Shown piece after piece: positions 16,864-24,742 of a stretch of DNA of 64,000 bases. The stretch is taken from NCBI RefSeq assembly GCF_029893805.1, contig NZ_JARXYP010000002.1, forward strand, positions 8,184,001 through 8,248,000, read 5' to 3'. The notes under the pieces were generated by a model. It had not been told where the DNA came from, ran no database searches, and was given only the letters and a program-made list of their open reading frames with translations. Position 1 is the first letter of the stretch, and each line of letters begins with the position of its first letter. The stretch is from Streptomyces sp. SAI-135. GTDB lineage: Bacteria > Actinomycetota > Actinomycetes > Streptomycetales > Streptomycetaceae. Both the position numbers and the translations under genes were made by a program.

Positions 16864-17870
16864 GGCTCGTCCGACCCGTCCCGTGGTGTCACCTCCGGCA
16901 CCGTGACGACGATCTTCGCGCGGGCGTGCTCCACCTCCAGATGCCGGATGGCCTCGGCCGCCCGGTCCAGCGGATACGTCCGCTCGACGGCCGGCGCGAT
17001 CTCGCCTGCCTCGGCGAGTTCGCGCAGGGCCGTGAGGTTCTCCTTGCGCGCCCTGGCCGGAAGCTGGAGCACGCGCTGGCGCACGAAGGGGGAGAGGAGC
17101 GTTCCGCGCAGCGTGAGCCACACGGGACCGAGGACGCTGCCGCCCTCGTACACGCCCCCGCCGGACAGCACGACCGTGCCGGCGGGAGCCGTCGCCCGCC
17201 GCAGCTCGCCCAGTGAACGATTGCCCACCAGGTCCAGCACCACGTCGTAGCGGCGTCCGGCGCGGGTGAAGTCCTCCCGGGTGTAGTCGATGATCTGGTC
17301 CGCGCCGAGCGAGCCGACGAGCTCGACGTTGCGCGCACTGCACACGCCGGTCACCTCGGCGCCGAAGGCTTTGGCGAGCTGCACGGCGAAGGTCCCCACC
17401 CCGCCCGACGCGCCGTTCACCAGGACGGACTGGCCGGCCCGGACCCCGGCCACGTCCCGCAGTCCGATGAGCGCGGTGTTCGCGGCCACCGGCATCGCGG
17501 CCGCCTGCTCGAACGAGAAGGCGGCGGGCTTGAGGTCCGTCCGGCTGTCCTTGGCGCACACGAACTCGGCGAAGGTCCCGTCCGCCTCGCCGTACACCTC
17601 GTCCCCGGGGTGCAGGCCCTTGACCTGGGCGCCGACGGCCTCGACGCGGCCCGCGAAGTCCCGGCCCCGGATCCGCACCTTCGGCGCGCGCAGTCCGAAC
17701 GCCAGTCGGGCGATCTTCGGGTCGCCGCGGAGGTAGTGCCAGTCGTAGGCGTTGACCGAGGCCGCGTGCACGCGCACGAGCACCTCGTCGGCGGCCGGCA
17801 CGGGCTGCTCGACCTCCCTCAGCTCCAGTGTGTCCGCCGAGCCGTACCGGTCCTGGACGACTGCCTTCAT
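16845..17870 (-). CDS. Zinc-independent quinone-oxidoreductase-like MDR dehydrogenase
   Basis: The ATG at 17870 follows GGAGG and gives 341 residues. The medium-chain reductase layout is clear: an N-terminal GroES-like fold (MKAVVQDRYGSADTLELREV; VRIRGRDFAGRVEAVG; GDEVYGE), then a Rossmann domain with VLVNGASGGVGTFAVQLAKA and GADQIIDYTREDF. The catalytic zinc ligands of alcohol dehydrogenases are absent, which places it with NAD(P)H quinone reductases and enone reductases. It is divergent from an SDR gene; two TetR-type operators lie between the starts, so both are probably induced together by a reactive small molecule. Tail overlaps the cupin gene by 19 bases. Confidence 0.9.
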   Translation of the reverse strand: MKAVVQDRYGSADTLELREVEQPVPAADEVLVRVHAASVNAYDWHYLRGDPKIARLAFGLRAPKVRIRGRDFAGRVEAVGAQVKGLHPGDEVYGEADGTFAEFVCAKDSRTDLKPAAFSFEQAAAMPVAANTALIGLRDVAGVRAGQSVLVNGASGGVGTFAVQLAKAFGAEVTGVCSARNVELVGSLGADQIIDYTREDFTRAGRRYDVVLDLVGNRSLGELRRATAPAGTVVLSGGGVYEGGSVLGPVWLTLRGTLLSPFVRQRVLQLPARARKENLTALRELAEAGEIAPAVERTYPLDRAAEAIRHLEVEHARAKIVVTVPEVTPRDGSDEPHLPFA

Positions 17871-17924
17871 GGGACCCCCTCCGTCGTTTCGGAGCGTAGG
17901 GAAGGGGCCCCGCCTTGCCATCGG

Positions 17925-17938
17925 AAACCGATCGGTTT
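17925..17938. promoter_or_regulatory. TetR-type operator 1 (perfect 14-bp palindrome)
   Basis: AAACCGATCGGTTT is an exact palindrome in the 122-bp gap between the divergent MDR and SDR genes. Size and symmetry fit a TetR-family site. Confidence 0.65.
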
Positions 17939-17956
17939 ACGCTACGGGACGTAGGT

Positions 17957-17970
17957 AAACCAATCGGTTT
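17957..17970. promoter_or_regulatory. TetR-type operator 2 (one-mismatch copy)
   Basis: AAACCAATCGGTTT differs from operator 1 at one base. Its centre is 32 bp from that of operator 1, about three helical turns, so two dimers could bind the same face. Confidence 0.6.
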
Positions 17971-17992
17971 CTCGACGTTCCCGGAGACTCCC

Positions 17993-18694
17993 ATGACCAC
18001 CATCGAAGGTTCCGTCGCCCTGGTCACCGGCGGCAGCCGCGGCATCGGCCGGGCCCTGGTGACCGCCCTGTACGAGCGCGGCGCGAAGAAGGTGTACGCC
18101 ACTGCCCGCGACCCGCGGACCGTGACCCACCCCGACGCGGTGCCGCTGGCCCTGGAGGTGAGCGACCCCGCCTCCGTGGCGGCCGCCGCCGAACAGGCCC
18201 AGGACGTCACCCTCCTGATCAACAACGCCGGCGCCGCGGTCAGCGCGAACTTCCTGGACGCCCCCGTCGACGACGTCCGCCGCGAGTTCGAGACCAACTT
18301 CTACGGCCCGCTCCTCGTGACCCGCGCCTTCGTCCCGGTCATCGAACGCAACGGCGGCGGCCACATCCTCAACGTCCACTCGGTGCTGTCCTGGCTCGGC
18401 GTCGCCGGCTCCTACAGCGCCTCCAAGGCCGCCCTGTGGTCCCAGACCAACTCCCTGCGCCTGGACCTGAAGCCGCGCGGCATCGAGGTCACCGGACTGC
18501 ACGTCGGATACGTCGACACGGACATGACCGCGAGGATCGACGCCCCGAAGGTCACCCCCGAGAGCGTGGCCGCGCAGGCCCTCGACGGCATCGAGTCCGG
18601 CGCCTTCGAGGTCCTCGCCGACGATCTGTCCCGCCAGGTGAAGGCGGGCCTCGCGGCGGATCTCGGCGCGCTGTACCCGCAGTTGGCGGCCTGA
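17993..18694 (+). CDS. Short-chain dehydrogenase/reductase
   Basis: Starts at an ATG at 17993 after CCGGAGACTCCC; 233 residues, the compact classical SDR length. Cofactor motif TGGSRGIG near residue 14, LLINNAGAAV as the structural NNAG, and the catalytic Ser and Y-x3-K in HSVLSWLGVAGSYSASKAA are all present. The acidic residue that would mark strict NAD use is replaced by TARDP, so NADP is likely. Substrate unknown. It shares a divergent, double-operator control region with the MDR oxidoreductase, which suggests a joint detoxification or catabolic role. No TetR gene stands beside it, so the regulator must be encoded elsewhere. Confidence 0.9.
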   Translation: MTTIEGSVALVTGGSRGIGRALVTALYERGAKKVYATARDPRTVTHPDAVPLALEVSDPASVAAAAEQAQDVTLLINNAGAAVSANFLDAPVDDVRREFETNFYGPLLVTRAFVPVIERNGGGHILNVHSVLSWLGVAGSYSASKAALWSQTNSLRLDLKPRGIEVTGLHVGYVDTDMTARIDAPKVTPESVAAQALDGIESGAFEVLADDLSRQVKAGLAADLGALYPQLAA

Positions 18695-18707
18695 GCCACC
18701 TGCGGGG

Positions 18708-18726
18708 CCCTCGCCTCGCCCGAGGG
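18708..18726. terminator. Hairpin between convergent genes
   Basis: CCCTCG (18708-18713) and CGAGGG (18721-18726) pair around a 7-base loop in the 39-base gap between the SDR and VWA gene ends. It could stop transcription from both sides. Confidence 0.45.
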
Positions 18727-18733
18727 GCGGGGG

Positions 18734-20080
18734 TCAGATCGGCAGCAGCCGCCCCACCAGGGCGCTGAGCTGGCGGACGTTGCGGCACTCGTGCATCTCC
18801 ACCAGCTCGGCGTACTCGTACGCGGCCGAGTCGCCCGTGCCCCACTGGGCGCGTGCCTCCGGGTTCAACCAGTAGACGCGGCGCGCCCGTTCGGTGATCT
18901 CGCGGACGGCGGGCAGGTTCGGGTCGCTCATGTTGGTGCGGGCGTCGCCGAGGACGAACACCGTGGTGCGCGGGCTCAGCGCGTCCCCGTACAGCGACGC
19001 GAACTCGCCCAGCGCCACACCGTAGTCGCTGCTGCCGTGCCACCCCGTGAGCGTGGCCTCGGCCCGGATGCGGGCGCCGAGCCCCTCCGGGTCGGCCGCG
19101 CCGTGCCGCAGGAGCGGGGTGACCTCGTCGAGGCGGTTGACGAACGCGAACACCCGCACCTTGCCGAACTGGTCGTGCAGCGCCTGCACCAGCAGCATCG
19201 TGAAGTCCGAGAACCCCGACACCGAGCCGGACACGTCGCACAGCAGCACCAGTTCGGGCCGGGCCGGCCGGCGCCTGCGCAGTACCGGCTTCATCGGCAT
19301 CCCGCCCGTCGACAGCGAACCGCGCAGGGTCCGCCGCAGATCGATACTGCCCCGGGCGGCACGACGGCGACGGGCCGCGAGCCGGGTGGCGAGCTTGCGG
19401 GCCAACGGCTGTACCGTGCGCCGCAGTTCGGCCAGCCGGTCCTTGCCGGCGAACAGGAAGTCGACCCGGTCGGTCGTCGGGGCCACCGCCCGCCGCGCGA
19501 TCTCGTCCCGGTCGCGCCGCTCCGCGACCCGCCGCCGGGCCTCCGCCGCCACCAGCGCGCGGAACGCCTCGATGCGCCGCCGGATCTCGTCCTCCAGGAG
19601 CCGGTCCGTGAACCCGGACATGCCCTGCCGCCCCCGCACGTCGTCCCGGACGCGCGCGAGCAGGGTCTGCGGACGCAGCCGGTCCAGTGTCTGGTACGAC
19701 GACCAGCCGTCCGAGGAAGGGGAGTTGCCGTATCCGCCGAACCCGTCGACGGCCTCCGCCGCGAGGCGCGCCATCAGCGTCTCGTCGTTCGTGGCGAGCG
19801 CCCGGGCAAGACGCTCGCGCAGCTCCTCCCGGTCCGCGGGGCCGGTGCCGGGCGCGCCGACACCCCGCGGGAAGTACAGATCGAAGACCGGGTCGAACAC
19901 CTGCCGTTGGGCAGTGCTGTGCAGCAGGGTCGCCGCCAGCCCCTCCCGCAGCAGCTCGCGGTCGGACAGTCCGAGCGCCTCGACCGCCTGCGCCGCGTCC
20001 ACCGTCTCACCCGTCCCGATCCGCACCCCGTGCGCGCGCAGGGCGCCGACCAGGGAGGTGAGCCGCTCGGCGGTGCTCAC
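18734..20080 (-). CDS. VWA-domain CoxE-like protein
   Basis: The GTG at 20080 overlaps the stop of the MoxR ATPase gene (GTGA); 448 residues. The N-terminal 260 residues are helical and charged, typical of the CoxE-like VWA family (DUF of PF05762 type): GVRIGTGETVDAAQAV, then Arg-rich stretches. The C-terminal von Willebrand A domain has the MIDAS motif DVSGS at D282 (LVLLCDVSGSVSGFSDFTML), followed by TLTGWHGSSDYGVAL and VFVLGDARTN. Such proteins work with a MoxR ATPase as chaperone-like machines that insert metal cofactors or assemble enzymes, as CoxD/CoxE do for CO dehydrogenase. No CO dehydrogenase genes are near, so the client is unknown. Confidence 0.9.
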   Translation of the reverse strand: MSTAERLTSLVGALRAHGVRIGTGETVDAAQAVEALGLSDRELLREGLAATLLHSTAQRQVFDPVFDLYFPRGVGAPGTGPADREELRERLARALATNDETLMARLAAEAVDGFGGYGNSPSSDGWSSYQTLDRLRPQTLLARVRDDVRGRQGMSGFTDRLLEDEIRRRIEAFRALVAAEARRRVAERRDRDEIARRAVAPTTDRVDFLFAGKDRLAELRRTVQPLARKLATRLAARRRRAARGSIDLRRTLRGSLSTGGMPMKPVLRRRRPARPELVLLCDVSGSVSGFSDFTMLLVQALHDQFGKVRVFAFVNRLDEVTPLLRHGAADPEGLGARIRAEATLTGWHGSSDYGVALGEFASLYGDALSPRTTVFVLGDARTNMSDPNLPAVREITERARRVYWLNPEARAQWGTGDSAAYEYAELVEMHECRNVRQLSALVGRLLPI

Positions 20081-20937
20081 ACCGCGTCCAGGTCGAGCTT
20101 GGCCCCGGCCTTGAGGATGTCGTCCTGGTGCTTGAGGAGCACCCCCAGGCTGTCCCGTACGACCGTCTCGTCGAGGTGGTCCGCACCGAGCGCGAGCAGC
20201 GTCCGGGCCCAGTCGATGGTCTCCGCGACCGAGGGCACCTTGCGCAGGTCCATGGCTCTGAGCGCCCCCACGACCCGTACCACGGACTTCGCCAGCGTCT
20301 CGTCGAGGCCCGGCACCTTCAGCCGTACGATCCGCCGCTCCAGCTCCTGCTCGGGGAACCCGATGTGCAGGAACAGACAGCGCCGGCGCAGGGCCTCCGA
20401 CAGCTCGCGGCTGGCGTTGGAGGTGAGGACGACGAAGGGCCGGCGGGACGCGGTGATCGTGCCCAGCTCGGGGACCGTGACCTGGAAGTCGCTGAGCACC
20501 TCCAGGAGCAGGCCCTCCACCTCGACATCCGCCTTGTCGGTCTCGTCGATCAGCAGCACCTTGGGCTCGTCGCCGCGGATCGCCGTGAGCAGGGGCCGGG
20601 AGAGCAGGAACTCCTCACTGAAGATGTCCGTGCGGGCCTCGTCCCAGGTCTCGTCGCGGCCGGCGCTGATGCGCAGCAGCTGCTTGGCGTGGTTCCACTC
20701 GTACAGCGCCCGGGACTCGTCCACGCCCTCGTAGCACTGGAGCCTGACCAGTCGCGCCCCGGCGACCTCGGCCACCGCCTTGGCCAGCTCGGTCTTGCCG
20801 ACCCCGGCGGGGCCCTCGACCAGGAGCGGCTTGCCGAGCCGGTCGGCGAGGAAGACGGTCGTGGCGACCGCGGGGGAGGCGAGGTAACCGGTCTCGGCGA
20901 GGCGTGCGGAGACGTCGTCGACGGATGTGAACAGCAA
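20077..20937 (-). CDS. MoxR-family AAA+ ATPase
   Basis: A TTG at 20937 follows GGAGG five bases upstream; 286 residues. Walker A is GPAGVGKT (42-49), Walker B LLIDETDKAD, sensor 1 VVLTSNASREL, and the arginine-finger region ALRRRCLFLHIGFPEQE, the standard MoxR/CoxD set. Coupled by GTGA to the VWA gene, with which it should form a two-component ATP-driven assembly or insertion machine. Family members unfold or remodel a client in an ATP-dependent way under guidance from the VWA partner. The client is not encoded nearby. Confidence 0.93.
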   Translation of the reverse strand: MLFTSVDDVSARLAETGYLASPAVATTVFLADRLGKPLLVEGPAGVGKTELAKAVAEVAGARLVRLQCYEGVDESRALYEWNHAKQLLRISAGRDETWDEARTDIFSEEFLLSRPLLTAIRGDEPKVLLIDETDKADVEVEGLLLEVLSDFQVTVPELGTITASRRPFVVLTSNASRELSEALRRRCLFLHIGFPEQELERRIVRLKVPGLDETLAKSVVRVVGALRAMDLRKVPSVAETIDWARTLLALGADHLDETVVRDSLGVLLKHQDDILKAGAKLDLDAV

Positions 20938-21024
20938 CGGGGCCTCCCGGGCGGCGCGAACTCGTTCCGCCGACTATCTAAGCGCTTGTTCACCGGTTCT
21001 GTCACGGGGTGGGAGAGCGCACGG

Positions 21025-21054
21025 CGACGGGCGTCACCGAAGTGACGCCCGTCG
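21025..21054 (-). terminator. Perfect 13-bp hairpin terminator of the ABC operon
   Basis: CGACGGGCGTCAC (21025-21037) and GTGACGCCCGTCG (21042-21054) pair exactly around the loop CGAA, 13 bases after the FtsX-type gene stop. No U tract. Confidence 0.75.
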
Positions 21055-21067
21055 CCCGCAGGGCTTC

Positions 21068-22378
21068 TCACGCGGCAGGGCCCACCGCCTTAACCGCGGG
21101 AGTACGCAGCACCCCGCGGGCCGTGGCCAGGCTCGTCCCGATCGTCGCGGCCACCGCGATCGCCACCACCGCCAGCCAGATGCCGAGCCCCTGGTGGGGC
21201 AGCACCGAGTCGGTGCGGACGGCGGTGAACGGGATGATCCCGGCCAGCGCCGCCACCGTCCCGAAGAACAGCCCGACCGCGGTGAGGATCAGCCCCTCCA
21301 CCCCCACCGTGCCCAGCACCTGCCCCGGACTCGCCCCGGCCAGCCGCTGCCGGCCGAACTCCTCGCCGCGGTAGGTCGTCGCCGCGTACAGCGAGTTGAC
21401 CAGCATCACGCACACGAACACCACGATGATGCCGACGACCGTGAGGTTCAGCGTCTGAAGGTTCTTCGCGTCGACCGTCCTGACCGCGCCCGAGGCCGTC
21501 ATGGCGTCGCTCTCCACACCCTGCATGTACAGCGTGGCCACGGACACCGCGGTGAACAGGATCAGCGACATCAGGATCCCGGAGACGTGGTCCGCCCGCC
21601 GGCGCAGGTTCCGCACGGCCAGCCAGCCGCTCGCACCGCTCAGCGGCAGCCGGTCCAGGACACCCCTCAGCAGCCGCGGCGCGAGCAGAGCGCACCCCAC
21701 CGACAGCAGGATCGCCCCGTACGCCGGTGTCGCCATGAGCGCCTCGTCCGTCGCCGAGAAGGCGAAGATGGACGTCACCGACACGGCCCCGGCGCCGAGC
21801 GCTGCGTACGCGAGGAACGTGCGCGCCCGGCCCTGCTGCCGGGGCCCGCGCGTGGCCCGTCGTACGGCGAGGAAGGCGGCGCCCGCCGCCGCGGCCAGCG
21901 TGATGACGGTGCCCGACAGCAGCGCGACGGGACCGAAGGAGGGCTCGACGTTCTCCGCGACCTGACCGCTGTCCCGGAAGACGTCCAGCAGCGCCCGCCC
22001 GCCGAGCACCGCCGCACCGATCGCCGGCACGGCACCGGCGAGGGCGACCGCCACCGCCTCGCCCACGACCATCCGCCTGATCTGACCCGGTGTCGCCCCC
22101 GAACAGCGCAGCAGCTCCAGCTCATCCGCCCGCTGACGGACGTTGACCGTCAGGGTCGACGCCACGGCGAAGAACACCAGGAGGGTGCCGTAGCCGCCGA
22201 CCACACTCGCGGACAGGGTCAGGGTGTCCGAGCTCACCGGGTCGACACCCGGCTGGTTCGCCGTGTCGTACAGCGAGTTGAACGTCATGACGACCCCCGC
22301 GCCCAGGAAGGCGGCCAGCAGGGTCGAGACGAACCGTCCGGGCCGTTGCCGTATCGACCGCATCGCCAGCATGAACAT
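21068..22378 (-). CDS. FtsX-like ABC transporter permease
   Basis: The ATG at 22378 lies three bases after the ATPase gene, whose end supplies GGAGG; 436 residues. Two FtsX repeats are present, each with membrane helices (LLAAFLGAGVVMTFNSLY; GYGTLLVFFAVASTLTV; VVGIIVVFVCVMLVNSLYAA) and the cytoplasmic signature NVRQRADELELLRCSGATPGQI in the first and YRGEEFGRQRLAGASPGQVL in the second. Many actinobacterial relatives are near 800 residues with large extracellular loops; this one lacks most of that. Related exporters handle lipoproteins, peptides or antimicrobial compounds. No sensor kinase or response regulator, often found beside such pairs, is seen here. Confidence 0.88.
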   Translation of the reverse strand: MFMLAMRSIRQRPGRFVSTLLAAFLGAGVVMTFNSLYDTANQPGVDPVSSDTLTLSASVVGGYGTLLVFFAVASTLTVNVRQRADELELLRCSGATPGQIRRMVVGEAVAVALAGAVPAIGAAVLGGRALLDVFRDSGQVAENVEPSFGPVALLSGTVITLAAAAGAAFLAVRRATRGPRQQGRARTFLAYAALGAGAVSVTSIFAFSATDEALMATPAYGAILLSVGCALLAPRLLRGVLDRLPLSGASGWLAVRNLRRRADHVSGILMSLILFTAVSVATLYMQGVESDAMTASGAVRTVDAKNLQTLNLTVVGIIVVFVCVMLVNSLYAATTYRGEEFGRQRLAGASPGQVLGTVGVEGLILTAVGLFFGTVAALAGIIPFTAVRTDSVLPHQGLGIWLAVVAIAVAATIGTSLATARGVLRTPAVKAVGPAA

Positions 22379-22381
22379 CGC

Positions 22382-23167
22382 TCAGACCTCCGCTGTCACG
22401 TCGTCGCCCAGGTGCGCGAGGCGCTCGGCCACCGCCGCCGGTGTCGGCGCCTCCATCCGGCCCGCGAGCCGGCCGTCCGCGAGGAACAGCACGGAGTCGG
22501 CGAAGGAGGCGGCGACCGGGTCGTGGGTCACCATCACCACGGTCCGGCCGTGCACCCGTACCGCCTCCTGGAGCAGCCGCAGCACGTCCCGCGCGCTGCG
22601 GGTGTCCAGGGCGCCGGTCGGCTCGTCCGCGAAGATCACCCGGGGGTCCGAGACCAGCGCACGGGCGATCGCCACACGCTGGCGCTGACCTCCGGAGAGC
22701 TGGTCGGGTCGGTGGCCGAGCCGGTCGCCCAGACCGACGGCCGTGAGGACCTCCGTGACCCGCCGCCGGTCGATCCGCCGGCCGGCCAGCTTCAGCGGCA
22801 GGACGGTGTTCTGTGCGACGGTCAGCGTCTCCAGCAGGTTGTACTGCTGGAACACGAACCCCACCCGCCCGCGCCGGAACCTCGTCAGCTCCGCCTCGCC
22901 GCCACCGGTCAGCTCCGTGCCGTCCACCCGTACGATCCCGCTGTCCGGCCGGTCCAGACCGGCCGCGCACTGCAGCAGCGTGGACTTGCCGGACCCCGAC
23001 GGCCCCATCACCGCGGTGAAGGTGCCCCGGCCGAGGCTCAGGGTGACCCCGTCCAGGGCGGTCACGGCACTGTCGTCCGTGCCGTAGGTCCTGGTGACCT
23101 TCACCAGCCGCAGCGCTTCCGCGGCGGGTCCCGCGTCGGGCGCGCCTCGTGAACCTGTGCGAAACAT
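22382..23167 (-). CDS. ABC transporter ATP-binding protein (LolD/MacB type)
   Basis: The ATG at 23167 follows a purine-rich GGGGGACGAGG; 261 residues. All nucleotide-binding motifs are present: Walker A GPSGSGKST (55-63), Q-loop VFQQYNLLETLTV, signature LSGGQRQRVAIARAL, Walker B VIFADEPTGALD and switch His in VMVTHDP. Sequence style and order fit the LolD/MacB/FtsE-like group that drives FtsX-type permeases. It is the first gene of a two-gene exporter operon and is divergent from the DUF6461 gene. Confidence 0.93.
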   Translation of the reverse strand: MFRTGSRGAPDAGPAAEALRLVKVTRTYGTDDSAVTALDGVTLSLGRGTFTAVMGPSGSGKSTLLQCAAGLDRPDSGIVRVDGTELTGGGEAELTRFRRGRVGFVFQQYNLLETLTVAQNTVLPLKLAGRRIDRRRVTEVLTAVGLGDRLGHRPDQLSGGQRQRVAIARALVSDPRVIFADEPTGALDTRSARDVLRLLQEAVRVHGRTVVMVTHDPVAASFADSVLFLADGRLAGRMEAPTPAAVAERLAHLGDDVTAEV

Positions 23168-23308
23168 CCTCGTCCCCCTTCGTCCGGCACGCGGTGTGCC
23201 TCGCTGAAGAAGCTACGGAGCCGCGGGCCGGGGCACAGGGGGCGCAGAACCCGTCTTCCGGGGTGCACTCAGTGACACCCCCCGGTGGATACGGCAGGGT
23301 TGACCGTC

Positions 23309-23953
23309 ATGACCGACGGAATAGCCTGGCTCGCCCAGCCGCAGTCCATCGCCTGGGGCGGCTACAGCGTGGTGATCGCCCTCGACCTCGAATCGGAATC
23401 GCTGGCGAGGCGCGTCGCCGAGACCGCTCACCGGCCCTGCCGGCCCCGCTCCATCGGCGAACTCACCGGCCGCCAGGTGCAGGATCTGCTGGAAGGCCTG
23501 TACGGAGACGTCCTGGGCGGCATCGCCCTGCGCCACGGCGAGCTCGACGAGTGGTCGTACGTCATCAAGTACGGCGGCTGGCAGGGCGAGTTCGGCACCG
23601 GCAGCCGGCCGGTCGACCGCGGCGGTCTGCACGTCTACCACCTGGAGTACGAGGAGGAGAACGGCAAGCCGGTGCCCCCGCACTTCGCCTACCGCCACGA
23701 CGAGAACCTGATGTGCGCGTTCAACCTGCACCTGGACGGCAGTTGGGGCGGCGGCGGTCCCGAGGGTGATCCCGGGGTGACCGCCGCCGTCCAGGAGCGG
23801 CTCACCGCCGCCGGGCTTCCCGACGACGACCTGGAGCACCGTGTCGTGCACCGGGCGTGCCTGGAGGTGCTCCAGCGGCACTTCGGCCTCACCCTGCCCC
23901 GCGAGCGGATCCTGGAGGACACCCTGCCCACGCTCCTGCTGACCGGCCCCTGA
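23309..23953 (+). CDS. DUF6461-like uncharacterised protein
   Basis: A 214-residue soluble protein from an ATG at 23309 (a GTG at 23285 is possible but leaves less room). It opens with IAWLAQPQSIAWGGYSVVIALDL and has a conserved-looking centre, WSYVIKYGGWQGEFGTGSRP, then HFAYRHDENLMCAFNLHLDGSW, rich in aromatic residues and Gly. The pattern resembles DUF6461, a family common in Streptomyces with no known function. No signal peptide or membrane helix. The next gene, also uncharacterised, follows 44 bases later in the same direction. Confidence 0.65.
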   Translation: MTDGIAWLAQPQSIAWGGYSVVIALDLESESLARRVAETAHRPCRPRSIGELTGRQVQDLLEGLYGDVLGGIALRHGELDEWSYVIKYGGWQGEFGTGSRPVDRGGLHVYHLEYEEENGKPVPPHFAYRHDENLMCAFNLHLDGSWGGGGPEGDPGVTAAVQERLTAAGLPDDDLEHRVVHRACLEVLQRHFGLTLPRERILEDTLPTLLLTGP

Positions 23954-23997
23954 GGGGACGCGGAGGCGTTGTCGGTGGGGCGCTGTAACTTCGGCGC

Positions 23998-24597
23998 ATG
24001 GGGATCTATCTGGTGAGCGTGGGCGCGCGGGAGTGGTTCGACGCGGACGAGGACGAGGGCGGCCGGGGCACCCTCGCCGCGGCGCTCGACGAGGAGTTGA
24101 GCCGGCGGGGCCTGCCGCCGTACGCGTCCGTACCGGAGGAGCCGGAGCGGGCGGTGCGCGGGGCGGGCCTCTCGTTCGAGGAGAAGCTGGTGCCTCCCAT
24201 GGACGGTTTCGGGGCACTGTGCCTCGCGCATCTGTCGCAGGAGGAGTACGAGGTGATCTGCGGCTGGTCGCTCCTGGTGCCGTTCGCACTGGAGGAGGAG
24301 ATCTGGCTGCCGGTCGAGAACTCCTACGCCGACACGACGATGGTCGCCGGTGCCCCGCGGGTGCTCGCCCTCGCCGAACGGCTCGCACGGGCCGTCGGCC
24401 TGCCGGTGGATCAGATACCCGAGGCCTGCGACAACCTCGACCTCACCATGTGGTTCCTGGACGGCGAGGCGAAGCGGGTCGCTGCCGCGCGTCCCGGACC
24501 CTGGGCCGAGGACCTCGACGCCGCGTTCTACGTCGCCCTGTACCTGCGCGCCGCCCAGCACTGCCTGCGCCGCGGCTGCCCGATCGTCTACAGCTGA
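23998..24597 (+). CDS. Uncharacterised acidic protein, 199 aa
   Basis: The ATG at 23998 begins MGIYLVSVGAREWFDADEDE; the protein is acidic, soluble and has no signal. Recurrent blocks are GLPPYASVPEEPE, GLSFEEKLVPPMDGFGALCL, GWSLLVPFALEEEIWLPVEN and FYVALYLRAAQHCLRRGCPI. I recall similar Streptomyces proteins of this length without assigned role; an immunity- or SUKH-like fold is conceivable but I cannot support it. It lies behind the DUF6461-like gene and may be co-transcribed with it. Confidence 0.6.
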   Translation: MGIYLVSVGAREWFDADEDEGGRGTLAAALDEELSRRGLPPYASVPEEPERAVRGAGLSFEEKLVPPMDGFGALCLAHLSQEEYEVICGWSLLVPFALEEEIWLPVENSYADTTMVAGAPRVLALAERLARAVGLPVDQIPEACDNLDLTMWFLDGEAKRVAAARPGPWAEDLDAAFYVALYLRAAQHCLRRGCPIVYS

Positions 24598-24629
24598 CCC
24601 GGCCGCGGCCCAGAAGGTCCGTCAGGTCT

Positions 24630-24642
24630 TTGAACGGTTCAA
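24630..24642. promoter_or_regulatory. Dyad upstream of the GH78 promoter
   Basis: TTGAACGGTTCAA has 6-bp arms around a single G. The half-sites TGAA/TTCA match those of the dyads in the rhaI-rhaT region (35439, 35605), but with 3 rather than 4 bases between them. It sits about 17 bases upstream of the -35, a position more usual for an activator or a looping repressor. Confidence 0.5.
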
Positions 24643-24658
24643 TCCACGCCGCGGACAG

Positions 24659-24687
24659 TGGACACCCGCTGTATTCGCCAGTAGCTT
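24659..24687 (+). promoter_or_regulatory. Promoter of the GH78 gene
   Basis: TGGACA (24659-24664), a 17-base spacer and TAGCTT (24682-24687) fit a principal-sigma promoter; the start codon is at 24743 behind GAAGGGA. Confidence 0.55.
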
Positions 24688-24742
24688 CAACCGCCGGACC
24701 GACTGAATCGATACAACCCCGAGCCGCCGAAGGGACCACGGC

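Noticed and set aside
18734-20937. CO dehydrogenase maturation locus
   Set aside because: MoxR and CoxE-like VWA proteins are present, but no coxL/M/S genes are nearby; the pair occurs in many other settings.
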